Positions 17,388-26,353 are shown, numbered from the stretch's first letter. The stretch is DNA of 64,000 nucleotides from Rhodospirillaceae bacterium SYSU D60007 (GCA_003574685.1 QOCQ01000001.1:248001-312000), one strand, 5' to 3'. Program-made: numbers and translations. The notes: a model not told the origin generated them from the sequence alone.

Positions 17388-17651
17388 CTGCCATCCCTTC
17401 TCCACTTACACTCCAGCCTGAACCATTTTCGCAGGGGCGCTGCCTTGATAGGGCCACACCATGCTCTTACACAACAGCCGAAGAAAAGGGCGGTGCTTGC
17501 GGGCCGGTCGCGCGCGCTCACAACCCCGTGGCGCTCAGGTGCGTTTGCCGGCGCCGGCTTGGCGCTCCTCGCGGCAAATCAACAAGAGACTGCCGTTCGC
17601 GCGGAGGGGTCTTCCGTGGCGGACCGCATGCATTTGAAGGAAGAGGTTGTC

Positions 17652-18293
17652 ATGACGAAACTGGCTCTCGCTGTTCCAGTCCCCGCGCCGAGCGGCGGTC
17701 CCGAGACCCGGATCGACGGTCGCAACCTGCGCGCCGAGCATACCCGCCGCAGGATCGTGGCAGCGACACGCAGTCTCCTTGAGGAGACGTTCGCGTTGCC
17801 AAAGGTTGCCGATATCGCGTTGCGCGCCGGCGTCTCGGTGCGATCGGTGTTTCAGCACTTCCAGGAAGTCGAGTCGCTGTTCCTGGTCGTATTCGACGAA
17901 ATCCTCGCCCAGGCGCAGGAGGAATGGGAACCGGTAGAGCCCGTCGGCAGCCTGTCCGATCGGATCGACACGTTTGTCACCCGGCGCGCGGCGGCCAGCG
18001 AGCGGGTCCTGCCGGTACGGGTCGCGGCCGCCAGCGTCGAGGCCTCCTCCGTGCCCGCCGCCGAGCGCGCCAAGGTGGCGAGGGCACTTGCCCGCCAGCA
18101 AATCGAGCGCGCCTTCCGGCCCGAGCTCGACCGGCTTGCACCGCCCGAGCGGCGGCAGACCCTTGATGCCCTGCGCGCGGCGCTGGACTGGGACATGTGG
18201 ATGAACATGCGCCGCTTCCATGGCCTGTCCGCAGAGGAGGCCCAAGGCGTGTGGCACAGGATTGTCACAGCTATCTTGGGGGCGGCAGCGTGA
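17652..18293 (+). CDS. TetR-family regulator, first of a tandem pair
   Basis: The product has 213 residues from ATG 17652, with AAGGAAG upstream. The helix-turn-helix lies at about residues 30-80: TRRRIVAATRSLLEE then VADIALRAGVSVRSVFQHF. The rest is a ligand domain with no close named match. It is paralogous to the next gene: both share the pre-HTH block IDGR-x-LRA and a C-terminal DW-x-MW motif. The gene is divergent from the HAD-carboxylase genes. Its target is not evident; the 264-base region upstream holds no clear palindrome. Confidence 0.85.
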   Translation: MTKLALAVPVPAPSGGPETRIDGRNLRAEHTRRRIVAATRSLLEETFALPKVADIALRAGVSVRSVFQHFQEVESLFLVVFDEILAQAQEEWEPVEPVGSLSDRIDTFVTRRAAASERVLPVRVAAASVEASSVPAAERAKVARALARQQIERAFRPELDRLAPPERRQTLDALRAALDWDMWMNMRRFHGLSAEEAQGVWHRIVTAILGAAA

Positions 18294-18345
18294 AATAACG
18301 TCGACTTGGCAAACATTTGACGCTACCCGGGTGTCGCGCGTGCGA

Positions 18346-18370
18346 CTTGTTTGAGAATATTTCAAGTCAA
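18346..18370. promoter_or_regulatory. inverted repeat upstream of the second TetR gene
   Basis: GACTTG and CAAGTC are separated by 13 AT-rich bases and lie 71 bases before the second TetR start. The AT-rich centre stands out from the GC-rich surroundings. It may be an autoregulatory operator. No matching copy was seen upstream of the first TetR gene. Confidence 0.35.
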
Positions 18371-18440
18371 TTTTTCCGTTGTGGGGGACGGGGCGCGACT
18401 CACGGCCGCCAGGCGCGGCCGGTAACCCGGGAGTAGGACC

Positions 18441-19106
18441 ATGAGTGAAGGCACAATCGTCGCGGGAGCCGTGAACACCCCCCGGCCCAAGATCGACGGC
18501 CGCGTCCTGCGCGCTGCCAGAACACGCGAGCGGATTGTGAATGCAACCATCGAGCTGATTCGTGGCGGCGAGGCGACGCCACGGGTGATCGATATTGCAC
18601 GGACCGCGGGTGTCTCGACCCGCTCCATCTTCCAGCACTTCGACGATACCGAAGCGCTGTTTGCGGCCGTGGCACAACAGGTCGTCGAAGCCTTGCTGCC
18701 GCTGGCCAAGCCGATCGATCCCGCCCTGCCGTGGGAGACGCGCCTGGACGCGCTGATGGAGACGCGCACGCAGATCAACGAAGCGCTGCTGCCGTTCCGT
18801 CGCGCCGTGGCCCTGCATCAGCCGCGTTCGCCCAAGCTGGCGGCCGGTGTCGGGGCGGCCCGGTTGTTCACCCGCGAGCGCACCGAGGCCGCCTTTGCAC
18901 CTGAGCTGGCCAGCATGTCCGAAGCCGAGCGCAAGCAGGTGGTGGATGCGGTGCTGGCAGCGTCCGACTGGCAGATGTGGTTCAGCCTGCGCACGACCTA
19001 CGGGCTTGATCTCGAAACCGCCGCGGCGACCATGCGCCGTATGGTGGGGGCTGTTCTGATGCAGGCGGTGTCTCGTGGCAGCGCCGCTGCGACCGTCGCG
19101 GCCTGA
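18441..19106 (+). CDS. TetR-family regulator, second of a tandem pair
   Basis: The product has 221 residues. The DNA-binding domain includes RTRERIVNATIELIRGG and VIDIARTAGVSTRSIFQHF. It is a paralogue of the preceding gene, with the same IDGR-x-LRA lead-in and the same ASDWQMWFSLR block near the C-terminus, so the pair probably arose by tandem duplication. A 147-base gap with an inverted repeat separates them. It ends just before a hairpin shared with the convergent isocitrate-lyase-family gene. Its ligand and targets are unknown. Confidence 0.87.
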   Translation: MSEGTIVAGAVNTPRPKIDGRVLRAARTRERIVNATIELIRGGEATPRVIDIARTAGVSTRSIFQHFDDTEALFAAVAQQVVEALLPLAKPIDPALPWETRLDALMETRTQINEALLPFRRAVALHQPRSPKLAAGVGAARLFTRERTEAAFAPELASMSEAERKQVVDAVLAASDWQMWFSLRTTYGLDLETAAATMRRMVGAVLMQAVSRGSAAATVAA

Positions 19107-19116
19107 TCGGTTCCTC

Positions 19117-19144
19117 CCGCGCCGCCGGTCCTGTCGCGGCGCGG
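19117..19144. terminator. hairpin between convergent genes
   Basis: CCGCGCCGC and GCGGCGCGG form a nine-base perfect stem with a ten-base loop between the stops of the second TetR gene and the isocitrate-lyase-family gene. There is no long T tract. Its position supports a bidirectional terminator. Confidence 0.5.
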
Positions 19145-19150
19145 CTGCCC

Positions 19151-20008
19151 TCAGCGTCCGAAGCGATCCTCGATCGACGCCCACGCTTCGAAGCCGGTCA
19201 GGGCCTTGAAGTCGGCAAAACTCACGCCTTCGCCTTCGAGGCGCAGCGTCCCGGCGCGCATATCGGCCAGCGCCCGTTCCATCGTACGTACAACGCGGAA
19301 CAGCAGCGATACCGGGTAGGCGATCATCTGAAAGCCGAGCCCGAAAAGCTCATTGGGCGACACCAGCGGTGTGGCGCCGTCTTCCAGCATGTTGGCCAGC
19401 AGGGGCGTGCCGCGGAACGCCCGGCCGATGCGCTCCAGCTCGGCAATGCTGATCGGCGCCTCGACAAAGATGCCATCGGCGCCGGCCGCCAGATACCGCT
19501 CGGCCCGGTGCAGGGCGCCGTCCAGACCTTCCAGCGCACGGGCGTCGGTGCGGGCCAGCAGGAAGGTGTCCCGGCTCTCGCGCGCGGCCGCCGCGGCGGC
19601 AATCTTGCGCTCCATGGACTCGCAGGGCACCACGCTTTTGCCCGCCATGTGCCCGCAGCGCTTGGGCGACACCTGGTCCTCAATAAAGATGGCCGCGGCG
19701 CCCATGCGCTCGTAGGTCCGGATGGTATGGGTGACGTTCTTGACGTCGCCATAGCCGTCATCGCCATCGATCAGCAGCGGCAGGCTGGTCGCGGCGAGGA
19801 TGTCCCGCACGCCCTCGACCATGTCCCTGAGGCCGGCCAGGCCAATGTCGGGAATGCCGTGCCGCGCGCCAACCAGCGCAAAGCCGCCGACCGAGGCGGC
19901 ACGAAACCCCGCCGCTTCAATCAGGCGGGCCGACAGGGCGTCATGCGCGACAGGCAACAGCAGCGGCTCGGGGACGGCCAGCAGGGATTTCCAGGTTGGG
20001 CGAGGCAT
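19151..20008 (-). CDS. isocitrate lyase / PEP mutase family protein
   Basis: The product has 285 residues from ATG 20008. It is a TIM-barrel enzyme with the metal-binding block LLIDGDDGYGD and the active-site loop KRCGHMAGKSVVP, which carries the Cys-Gly-His used as catalytic base in isocitrate and methylisocitrate lyases. The length fits the short 2-methylisocitrate lyase, oxaloacetate decarboxylase and carboxyphosphonoenolpyruvate mutase-type members rather than the long isocitrate lyase. No methylcitrate-cycle gene is nearby. It probably cleaves or forms a C-C bond in a small dicarboxylate; the exact substrate is open. Confidence 0.83.
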   Translation of the reverse strand: MPRPTWKSLLAVPEPLLLPVAHDALSARLIEAAGFRAASVGGFALVGARHGIPDIGLAGLRDMVEGVRDILAATSLPLLIDGDDGYGDVKNVTHTIRTYERMGAAAIFIEDQVSPKRCGHMAGKSVVPCESMERKIAAAAAARESRDTFLLARTDARALEGLDGALHRAERYLAAGADGIFVEAPISIAELERIGRAFRGTPLLANMLEDGATPLVSPNELFGLGFQMIAYPVSLLFRVVRTMERALADMRAGTLRLEGEGVSFADFKALTGFEAWASIEDRFGR

Positions 20009-20117
20009 GGTGCGATCCGGTTCCAGGTCGTTCGTCACCATATAGCAACAGGGCGGCCTGTTGACTTTCGTGGGCGGATCGGCCACTTGGACCATGCTGC
20101 CCATCTCCCAGGAAGGC

Positions 20118-20552
20118 ATGGCCAAGGCCATACAAACACACGAGAATCTGGTCCGTGAAGAACACCTGCCGGGGGGCTCTGACAGGTCGTTCGGACTTGT
20201 ATTCGCGGCCTTTTTTGCCATCGTGGCGGCATGGTCCTGGTGGCGTGATGGCCAGTGGTGGCCATGGGCGAGCGCTATGGCTGTGCTGTTCGCGGCACTG
20301 GCGCTGGCGGCGCCGGGCCTGCTGGCGCCGCTGAACTGGCTCTGGAAGCGCCTGGGGCTGGCGATCAGCAAGGTGATGAACCCGCTGATTCTGGGCATCA
20401 TGTTCTATGGCCTGATGCTGCCGATCGGCCTGCTGCTGCGTTGGCGCGGCAAGGATCTGCTCAGGTTGAAGCTCGACCCGGCGGCTTCCAGCTACTGGAT
20501 TCCGCGCGAGCCGCCAGGGCCGCCGCCCGAAACCATGCGCAACCAGTACTGA
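20118..20552 (+). CDS. SxtJ-like membrane protein
   Basis: The product has 144 residues if ATG 20118 is used; in-frame starts at 20094 and 20061 are possible. I favour 20118 because the product then opens with a short charged segment, THENLVREEH, followed by GGSDRSFGLVF, as in other SxtJ proteins. Two or three hydrophobic helices follow. SxtJ was named in saxitoxin clusters but is widespread next to carbamoyltransferases; its function is unknown. It is the first gene of a three-gene cassette. Confidence 0.75.
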   Translation: MAKAIQTHENLVREEHLPGGSDRSFGLVFAAFFAIVAAWSWWRDGQWWPWASAMAVLFAALALAAPGLLAPLNWLWKRLGLAISKVMNPLILGIMFYGLMLPIGLLLRWRGKDLLRLKLDPAASSYWIPREPPGPPPETMRNQY

Positions 20553-20572
20553 TCAGGGCAGGGCAAACGACA

Positions 20573-20719
20573 ATGTGGCTGATCCGCGAACTCTGGGCCT
20601 TCATGCGCGTGCGCAAGAAGTTCTGGCTGCTGCCCATCATCGTGGTGATGCTGATGCTGGGCGCGCTGCTGGTGCTGACGCAGACCGCGATCGGTCCCTT
20701 CATCTACACCATCTTCTGA
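20573..20719 (+). CDS. small DUF5989-type membrane protein
   Basis: This 48-residue gene lies between the SxtJ-like and carbamoyltransferase genes, 20 bases after one and 19 before the other. The opening MWLIRELWAFMRVRKKFWLL and the single hydrophobic helix after it match the short DUF5989 proteins known in the same position in many genomes. A basic segment precedes the helix, so the N-terminus probably stays in the cytoplasm. Its function is unknown; its fixed position suggests it works with the carbamoyltransferase at the membrane. Confidence 0.8.
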   Translation: MWLIRELWAFMRVRKKFWLLPIIVVMLMLGALLVLTQTAIGPFIYTIF

Positions 20720-20738
20720 GCGGCCGGTGGAGCGCGGC

Positions 20739-22589
20739 ATGCGCATTCTCGGCATTTCGGCCTTCTATCACGACAGCGCCGCCGCCCTGCTCTCGGACGG
20801 CAGGCTGGTGGCTGCCGCGCAGGAGGAGCGCTTCTCGCGCAAGAAGCACGACGCGCGTTTCCCGCAGCACGCCATTGATTTCTGCCTGCAGCACGCCGGC
20901 ATATCATTCAAGGACATCGACTACGTTGCTTTCTACGACAAGCCTTTTCTGAAGTTCGAGCGGCTGCTGGAAACCTATCTTGCCTTTGCGCCGCGCGGAT
21001 TCACCTCGTTCCGCATGGCCATTCCGGTGTGGCTGAAGGAGAAGCTGCTGCAGAAATCGCTGCTGCGCGACGAGTTCAAGCGATGGGTGCCGGACTTCGA
21101 CTGGCACAACAAGCTCCTCTTCGGCGAGCACCACCAGAGCCACGCGGCCAGCGCTTTCTTTCCCTCGCCGTTCGAGCATGCGGCCGTGCTGACCATGGAC
21201 GGCGTTGGCGAATGGGCGACGACCTCGCTGGCGCTCGGCGAGGGCAGCGATCTTCAGATGCTGCGGGAGATCCACTTCCCGCATTCGCTCGGCCTGCTCT
21301 ACTCGGCCTTCACCTACTACACGGGGTTCAAGGTCAATTCGGGCGAGTACAAGGTGATGGGTCTGGCGCCTTACGGCGAGCCACGGTTCAAGGCCACGAT
21401 TCTCGACAAGCTGCTCGATCTCAAGGACGACGGTTCCTTTCGCCTGAACCTGGACTACTTCGACTATTGTACCGGCCTGCGCATGACGAACGAGAAGTTC
21501 GATGCGCTGTTCGGTGGCAAACCGCGCCGGCCCGAAGAGCGCCTGACGCAGCGCGAGATGGATCTTGCCGCCTCGATCCAGACCGTGACCGAGGAGATCG
21601 TGCTGCGTCTGGCCCGCTCCGTAGCGAAGGAGAGCGGCGCGAAGAACCTGTGCCTCGCGGGCGGCGTGGCGCTGAACTGTGTCGCCAACGGCAAGGTGCT
21701 GCGCGAGAAGCTGTTCGAGGGCATCTGGGTGCAACCGGCGGCGGGCGATGCCGGCGGGGCCGTCGGTGCTGCTTTTGCTGCCTATCACGGCTTCTGCCGC
21801 CAGCCGCGCAAGGTGAACGGGCAGCTCAATGCGCCGCAGCTCGACGGCATGGAGGGCAGTTATCTCGGCCCGGAGTTCGCGCAGAGCGATATTGAGGCGC
21901 GGCTGCGGGCCGCCGGTGCGAAGTTCGATACCATTTCCTACGAAGCGATGATTGAAACGACGGCGCAGGCGCTGGCGGATGGAAAGGCCGTGGGCTGGTT
22001 CCAGGGCCGCATGGAATTTGGTCCGCGCGCGCTTGGCGGGCGTTCGATCCTGGGCGATGCCCGTTCGCCCACGATGCAGAAGATGCTGAATCTGAAGGTC
22101 AAATATCGCGAGTCATTCCGGCCGTTTGCACCCTCGGTATTGCGCGAGGATGCCGCCGACTGGTTCGAGATCGATGCCGACAGCCCCTACATGCTGATGG
22201 TGGCGCCGGTGGTCGAGCACCGCCGTCGCGCCATGACGGCGGAAGAGCAGGCGCTGTTCGGGATCGACAAGCTCAACGTGCCGCGCTCCGAGGTGCCGGC
22301 AGTGACGCATGTCGACTACTCCGCGCGAATCCAGACCGTGCATCGGCAGACGAACCCCGCCTATTACGACCTGATTGCCGCTTTCAAGGCGAGGACCGGC
22401 TGCCCGGTGATCGTCAACACCAGCTTCAATGTGCGCGGCGAGCCGATTGTCTGCACACCCGAAGATGCATTCCGCTGCTTCATGGGTACCGAAATCGAGG
22501 TGCTGGTGGTCGGCAATTGCGTGCTGCGAAAGGAAGAGCAGGATCCTGCTCTGAAGCGCGACTACAAGGACGCTTTCGAGCTGGATTGA
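20739..22589 (+). CDS. NodU/CmcH-type carbamoyltransferase
   Basis: The product has 616 residues from ATG 20739. The N-terminal Kae1-like half makes carbamoyl-adenylate from carbamoyl phosphate and ATP: GISAFYHDSAAAL, the metal site HHQSHAASAF, and LCLAGGVALNCVANG. The C-terminal half, with EFGPRALGGRSILGDARSP and VIVNTSFNVRGEP, transfers the carbamoyl group to an acceptor. Relatives modify Nod factors, antibiotics and toxins. No sugar, antibiotic or Nod-factor biosynthetic gene is adjacent, so the acceptor is unknown. The membrane partners SxtJ and DUF5989 suggest an acceptor at the membrane or cell envelope. Confidence 0.9.
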   Translation: MRILGISAFYHDSAAALLSDGRLVAAAQEERFSRKKHDARFPQHAIDFCLQHAGISFKDIDYVAFYDKPFLKFERLLETYLAFAPRGFTSFRMAIPVWLKEKLLQKSLLRDEFKRWVPDFDWHNKLLFGEHHQSHAASAFFPSPFEHAAVLTMDGVGEWATTSLALGEGSDLQMLREIHFPHSLGLLYSAFTYYTGFKVNSGEYKVMGLAPYGEPRFKATILDKLLDLKDDGSFRLNLDYFDYCTGLRMTNEKFDALFGGKPRRPEERLTQREMDLAASIQTVTEEIVLRLARSVAKESGAKNLCLAGGVALNCVANGKVLREKLFEGIWVQPAAGDAGGAVGAAFAAYHGFCRQPRKVNGQLNAPQLDGMEGSYLGPEFAQSDIEARLRAAGAKFDTISYEAMIETTAQALADGKAVGWFQGRMEFGPRALGGRSILGDARSPTMQKMLNLKVKYRESFRPFAPSVLREDAADWFEIDADSPYMLMVAPVVEHRRRAMTAEEQALFGIDKLNVPRSEVPAVTHVDYSARIQTVHRQTNPAYYDLIAAFKARTGCPVIVNTSFNVRGEPIVCTPEDAFRCFMGTEIEVLVVGNCVLRKEEQDPALKRDYKDAFELD

Positions 22590-22669
22590 CGTCCGGCGTG
22601 TTTCGCCATGCGTGTGCATTGCCGCAAGACGGCTCGACGCGCCATGGCCCGCCGGATAGCGTTGGCCAC

Positions 22670-23644
22670 ATGCGCGCCGTCCTTTGCGAGACGCTCGGCG
22701 ATCCTTCGCTGCTGAAGATCGTCGATCTGCCGGTTCCCGAACCGCAACCGGGCGAGGTGCTGATCCGCGTGCGTGCGGCGGCGCTGAACTTTCCGGACGT
22801 CCTGATGGTCGCGGGCAGCTACCAGCACAAGCCGGCGCTACCCTTCATTCCCGGCGTGGAAGCCGCTGGCGAGATTACGGCGCTGGGTCCCGGTGCCGCC
22901 GGATGGTCGGTGGGCGATCGCGTGATCTTCGGCAAGCGGCCGGGCTGCTTCGCCGAATACGCCACCGTATCCGTAGAAGCTCTGTTTCCGGCACCACAAC
23001 AGTGGTCCTTTGCCGAAGCGGCCGCTTACCGGGTCGCGGCGACCACGGCCTACAACGCGCTGGTGCATCGCGCGGCCCTGAAACCGCGCGAGGTGCTGCT
23101 GGTCCACGGTGCCACGGGTGGCGTCGGCATGGCCGCAGTCCAGCTCGGCAAGCATCTGGGCGCCCGGGTCATCGCCACAGGTGGGGACGACGGCAAGCTC
23201 TCGGTTGTGCGCGACCAGGGCGCCGATTTCGTCATCAACTATCGCGCCACCGACTTTGTGCCGCTGGTCAAGGATCTCACCGATGGCCGGGGCGCGGATG
23301 TCGTCTACGATCCGGTGGGCGGCGAGACATTCGCGCGCTCGCTGCGCTGCGCTGCCTTTGGCGGACGTCTTCTGATCATCGGATTTACGTCGGGCGATCC
23401 CTCGATACTGAAGAGCAACCACATTCTCATCAAATGCCTGTCGGTGATCGGCGTACGGGCCGGCGAATATGCGCGGCATCACCGGCCACTTGCCGAGGAC
23501 TACGCGCGCGAACTGCCGCGACTGGCCGCGCTGGGGGTCATGCGTCCGCACATCTCGCACCGCTTTGCGCTCGAACAGGTCGCCGAGGCGATGCGCACGC
23601 TGCAGGCACGCCAGGTTGTCGGAAAAGCAGTTCTCGAGCTGTAA
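22670..23644 (+). CDS. NADPH:quinone oxidoreductase-like MDR protein
   Basis: The product has 324 residues from ATG 22670. It belongs to the zinc-free medium-chain reductase group: the catalytic GroES-like domain lacks the zinc cysteines, and the Rossmann motif HGATGGVGMAAVQLG is at about residue 145. The YDPVGGETF block and the C-terminal VGKAVLEL are typical of the quinone reductase subfamily. Some relatives act on enoyl-CoA or other enones, so the substrate is not certain. The gene follows the carbamoyltransferase by 80 bases; a functional link is not evident. Confidence 0.87.
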   Translation: MRAVLCETLGDPSLLKIVDLPVPEPQPGEVLIRVRAAALNFPDVLMVAGSYQHKPALPFIPGVEAAGEITALGPGAAGWSVGDRVIFGKRPGCFAEYATVSVEALFPAPQQWSFAEAAAYRVAATTAYNALVHRAALKPREVLLVHGATGGVGMAAVQLGKHLGARVIATGGDDGKLSVVRDQGADFVINYRATDFVPLVKDLTDGRGADVVYDPVGGETFARSLRCAAFGGRLLIIGFTSGDPSILKSNHILIKCLSVIGVRAGEYARHHRPLAEDYARELPRLAALGVMRPHISHRFALEQVAEAMRTLQARQVVGKAVLEL

Positions 23645-23654
23645 ACGGTCGTCG

Positions 23655-24134
23655 CTACATGCTGCCGAGATCACGCACCGCGTCGAGCACCATGCGGCTG
23701 CCGATCGCGATCAGGAGCACGTCGTTGGCGACCCGCACGTAGTCGTAGCCCGGCGGCGGGGCAGCCAGCAGTCGCAGCAGATCGTTCGGCAACGGGTAGT
23801 AGGGCAGCCCTGCGGGCAGGGGGCGGCCCTGCGCCCATTTCTTCGCCTGCCCCGGCGGCAAGCATCCATTGTTCTTCTTGGCCAGCCCCGGCGGGCAATG
23901 ACCGCCCGCGAACTGCCGCCCGAAATACTGTCGGATCACGATCTGGTCGCGCGGTGAGATGGTAACGGTCACGCCCGGCGCTGCCGGCACAGTCACAGGG
24001 GCCGTTGCAGGATGACCGCGCTTGGCCTGTCCTGGCGGGCCACCGGGTTTTTCGGCGTCGGCCGGACCGGTTATCGCCAGGGCTGACAGGCAGGCGGCAG
24101 CCGCCACGATGGCGCGGCGCAATCTCGTTGACAT
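23655..24134 (-). CDS. exported RcnB-family-like protein
   Basis: The product has 159 residues from ATG 24134. A signal peptide (cleavage near GPADA-EKP) is followed by a Gly/Pro/Lys-rich stretch and by CPPGLAKKNNGCLPPGQAKKW. The C-terminus GYDYVRVANDVLLIAIGSRMVLDAV is the conserved end of RcnB/CigR-type periplasmic proteins. RcnB is linked to nickel and cobalt homeostasis in E. coli, but most relatives are uncharacterised. The gene is convergent with the quinone oxidoreductase gene, ten bases apart. Confidence 0.75.
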   Translation of the reverse strand: MSTRLRRAIVAAAACLSALAITGPADAEKPGGPPGQAKRGHPATAPVTVPAAPGVTVTISPRDQIVIRQYFGRQFAGGHCPPGLAKKNNGCLPPGQAKKWAQGRPLPAGLPYYPLPNDLLRLLAAPPPGYDYVRVANDVLLIAIGSRMVLDAVRDLGSM

Positions 24135-24278
24135 GCTTTCCTCGTCATGCGGGCGGCACTCGCCACAACCGCAGGAGGCGCCATGATCGTGGCGCCGCCA
24201 AGGCAGGCAATTGTGCTGCTTGTAACGCGCCACGGCGGTTCGCTAGCGTGCAGACTGCAACGGGCCAAGGAGGGGATC

Positions 24279-25037
24279 GTGGCCGGACGCGTAGCGGACA
24301 AGGTGGTGCTGGTGACAGGCGGCGGCTCGGGCATCGGCCGTGCAGCCGCGGCGCTTTTGGCCAGAGAGGGCGCCACGGTCGTGGTGACCGATCTCAACCG
24401 CAATGGCGGTCTCGAAACGGTCCAGCAGATCGGCGGCGCGGCAAGCTTCCTGCCGCACAATACAGCCAGCGACGAAGACTGGCGGCGGGTCATTGCGGAT
24501 GTGCTGGCGGAGCACGGCCGGCTGGATGGTCTCGTCAACAATGCCGGCGTCAGCGGGCCCTATCCCAGCACGTTCGAAAGCGAGGACATCGAGCTGTGGC
24601 GCCGGATCTTCGCGGTCAACGTCGAGGGCGTCTTTCTCGGCTGCAAGCACGGCGTGCCGGCCATCCGTGATTCTGGTGGCGGCTCGATCGTCAACCTGTC
24701 GTCGCTGGCCGCGCTCGTGGGCACGCCGGAACTCTCGGCCTATGGCGCCAGCAAGGGCGCGGTGCGGCAGTTCACGAAGACCGTAGCGATGCAGTGCGCG
24801 CGCAAGGGCTACAAGGTGCGCTGCAATTCGGTGCATCCCGGTGTGATTGACACGCCGATGGGCGGCCTTCTGATGAAGAGCGACGAGATGCGCGAGCGCG
24901 TGCGCAAGCGCATCCCGCTGGGCGAGCTCGGCCGGCCTGAAGACATCGGATACGGCATCCTGTTTTTGATCTCAGACGAGTCGCGCTACATGACGGGCGC
25001 GGAGCTGGTCATCGACGCCGGCATGTCGGCGATCTGA
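24279..25037 (+). CDS. SDR-family oxidoreductase
   Basis: The product has 252 residues from GTG 24279, with AAGGAGGGG just upstream. All classical SDR motifs are present: TGGGSGIG, NNAG, the catalytic Ser in LSSLAAL and the YGASK tetrad. The C-terminus GAELVIDAGMSAI fits the 3-oxoacyl-reductase or cyclohexanol-dehydrogenase-like group. NAD preference is suggested by the Asp at the end of the second strand (VVVTDLN). The substrate is unknown. The gene is flanked by exported-protein genes on the opposite strand and is probably transcribed alone. Confidence 0.88.
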   Translation: MAGRVADKVVLVTGGGSGIGRAAAALLAREGATVVVTDLNRNGGLETVQQIGGAASFLPHNTASDEDWRRVIADVLAEHGRLDGLVNNAGVSGPYPSTFESEDIELWRRIFAVNVEGVFLGCKHGVPAIRDSGGGSIVNLSSLAALVGTPELSAYGASKGAVRQFTKTVAMQCARKGYKVRCNSVHPGVIDTPMGGLLMKSDEMRERVRKRIPLGELGRPEDIGYGILFLISDESRYMTGAELVIDAGMSAI

Positions 25038-25051
25038 CCGGAAGCCGCCTT

Positions 25052-25483
25052 TCAGCGGCCGTAGCGGATCTCGACCTTTCGCTCGGTACGCGTTTCCTTC
25101 TGTCCGAACACGCGTCGGGGATCGGTAACCTTGCGCACGAAGATCTTGTCGCGCGGATAGCCGTTGGCTGCAAGCTCGCTGGCGACCGCGTCGGCGCGCG
25201 CGAGGGCAAGCTGAAGATCACGCTCCTGGCCGAGCGAGGCATCGGCGAAGCCTTCGAGGCATAGCAGGTTGACCTTGCTGGCGATCGCCTTTCTGGCAAC
25301 GGCAGCCAGGTCGCCCTGCGCGCGCGGCGTCAGCCAGGCCTGGCCGCGATCGAACTGCACAATAATGACGCCGCCAGGCGTCTGGCCGCCGGTGCAGCGA
25401 TCGTCCTGCGCGTGCGCCACCGCCGTAAAGCATGTCGCTGCAAGGATTGCGCCGGCCAACCGCCCGGCAATCGAGCTGGGCAT
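25052..25483 (-). CDS. small OmpA-domain periplasmic protein
   Basis: The product has 143 residues from ATG 25483. A signal peptide ends near AVAHA-QDD. The rest is a single peptidoglycan-binding OmpA-like domain: a beta strand with VIIVQFDRGQAWLTP, then GFADASLGQERDLQLALARADAV and the NGYPRDKI helix. No lipobox Cys follows the signal, so it is probably soluble in the periplasm and binds peptidoglycan. The domain makes up almost the whole mature protein. Confidence 0.78.
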   Translation of the reverse strand: MPSSIAGRLAGAILAATCFTAVAHAQDDRCTGGQTPGGVIIVQFDRGQAWLTPRAQGDLAAVARKAIASKVNLLCLEGFADASLGQERDLQLALARADAVASELAANGYPRDKIFVRKVTDPRRVFGQKETRTERKVEIRYGR

Positions 25484-25582
25484 CCCCCGAACCTCCTCGA
25501 CGTCCCCTCCATCCGGCTGGTATGGTGCAGTTTTCCGGAGTGAGCGCAAACATTTATTTTGAGAGACTGTAGCCGGCTTCCC

Positions 25583-26353
25583 TCAGAACAGCGTGTAGCC
25601 ACCGTCGATCACGATGGACTGGCCGGTGGTGTACTTCGTTGCATCGCTTGCGAGGTATACGGCGATCGGGCCGAAATCCTGCTCCACGCCCCAGCGGCGC
25701 ACCGGGATGCGTGGCTTGACGTTAGCCGCGAACTTCTCGTTGGCGAAGGCGTTGGATGTCATCGCCGTTTCGATCCAGCCCGGCAGGATGGAGTTGGCAG
25801 TGATCCTGTAGCGCGCCAGTTCGACAGCCAGGGCCCGCACCATCGAAACCACGCCGCCCTTGCTGGCGGCGTAGTGCTCGTTGCGCGCCGCACCCTCGAT
25901 CGCTGCCGTGCTCGCCATGGCCACCAGCGAGCCGCCTTCGCCGCGTTCCACCATGTGCCGGGCCGCCGCACGGAAGGTAAAGAACACGCCGTCAAGGTTC
26001 ACCGACAGCACACGCCGCCACTCCGCCGCCGTGATCTCCATGAACGACTTGCCGCGGCCGGAGACGCCCGAGTTGGCGATGCAGTTATCGACCTTGCCCA
26101 TCACCTTCAGCGTCTCGGCAAAGGCTGCCTCGACCGCCGCCTCGTCAGCGACATCGACGATCTGGGCATGCACCTTGCCGCCATGGCGCTTCAGCTTTTC
26201 AACCGCAGCAGCGTTCTTCGCGGCGTTGGTGCCCCAGATGCAGACGCCGGCACCGGCCTCGGCCAGCGCATCGGCCATGCCGAAACCAATTCCGCCATTG
26301 CCTCCGGTGACCAGCGATACCTTGCCGGTGAGGTCGAAGCCCTTGTACGCCAT
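25583..26353 (-). CDS. SDR-family oxidoreductase
   Basis: The product has 256 residues from ATG 26353, preceded by AAGGAGGAAC. Cofactor motif TGGNGGIG, NSG in place of NAG, active-site Ser in ASTAAIEG and the YAASK motif are present, followed by LPGWIETAM and the ending TGQSIVIDGGYTLF. It is an intact classical SDR of the 3-oxoacyl-ACP reductase-like group. The substrate is not indicated by the neighbours, an OmpA-domain gene downstream and a divergent protein kinase. Confidence 0.88.
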   Translation of the reverse strand: MAYKGFDLTGKVSLVTGGNGGIGFGMADALAEAGAGVCIWGTNAAKNAAAVEKLKRHGGKVHAQIVDVADEAAVEAAFAETLKVMGKVDNCIANSGVSGRGKSFMEITAAEWRRVLSVNLDGVFFTFRAAARHMVERGEGGSLVAMASTAAIEGAARNEHYAASKGGVVSMVRALAVELARYRITANSILPGWIETAMTSNAFANEKFAANVKPRIPVRRWGVEQDFGPIAVYLASDATKYTTGQSIVIDGGYTLF

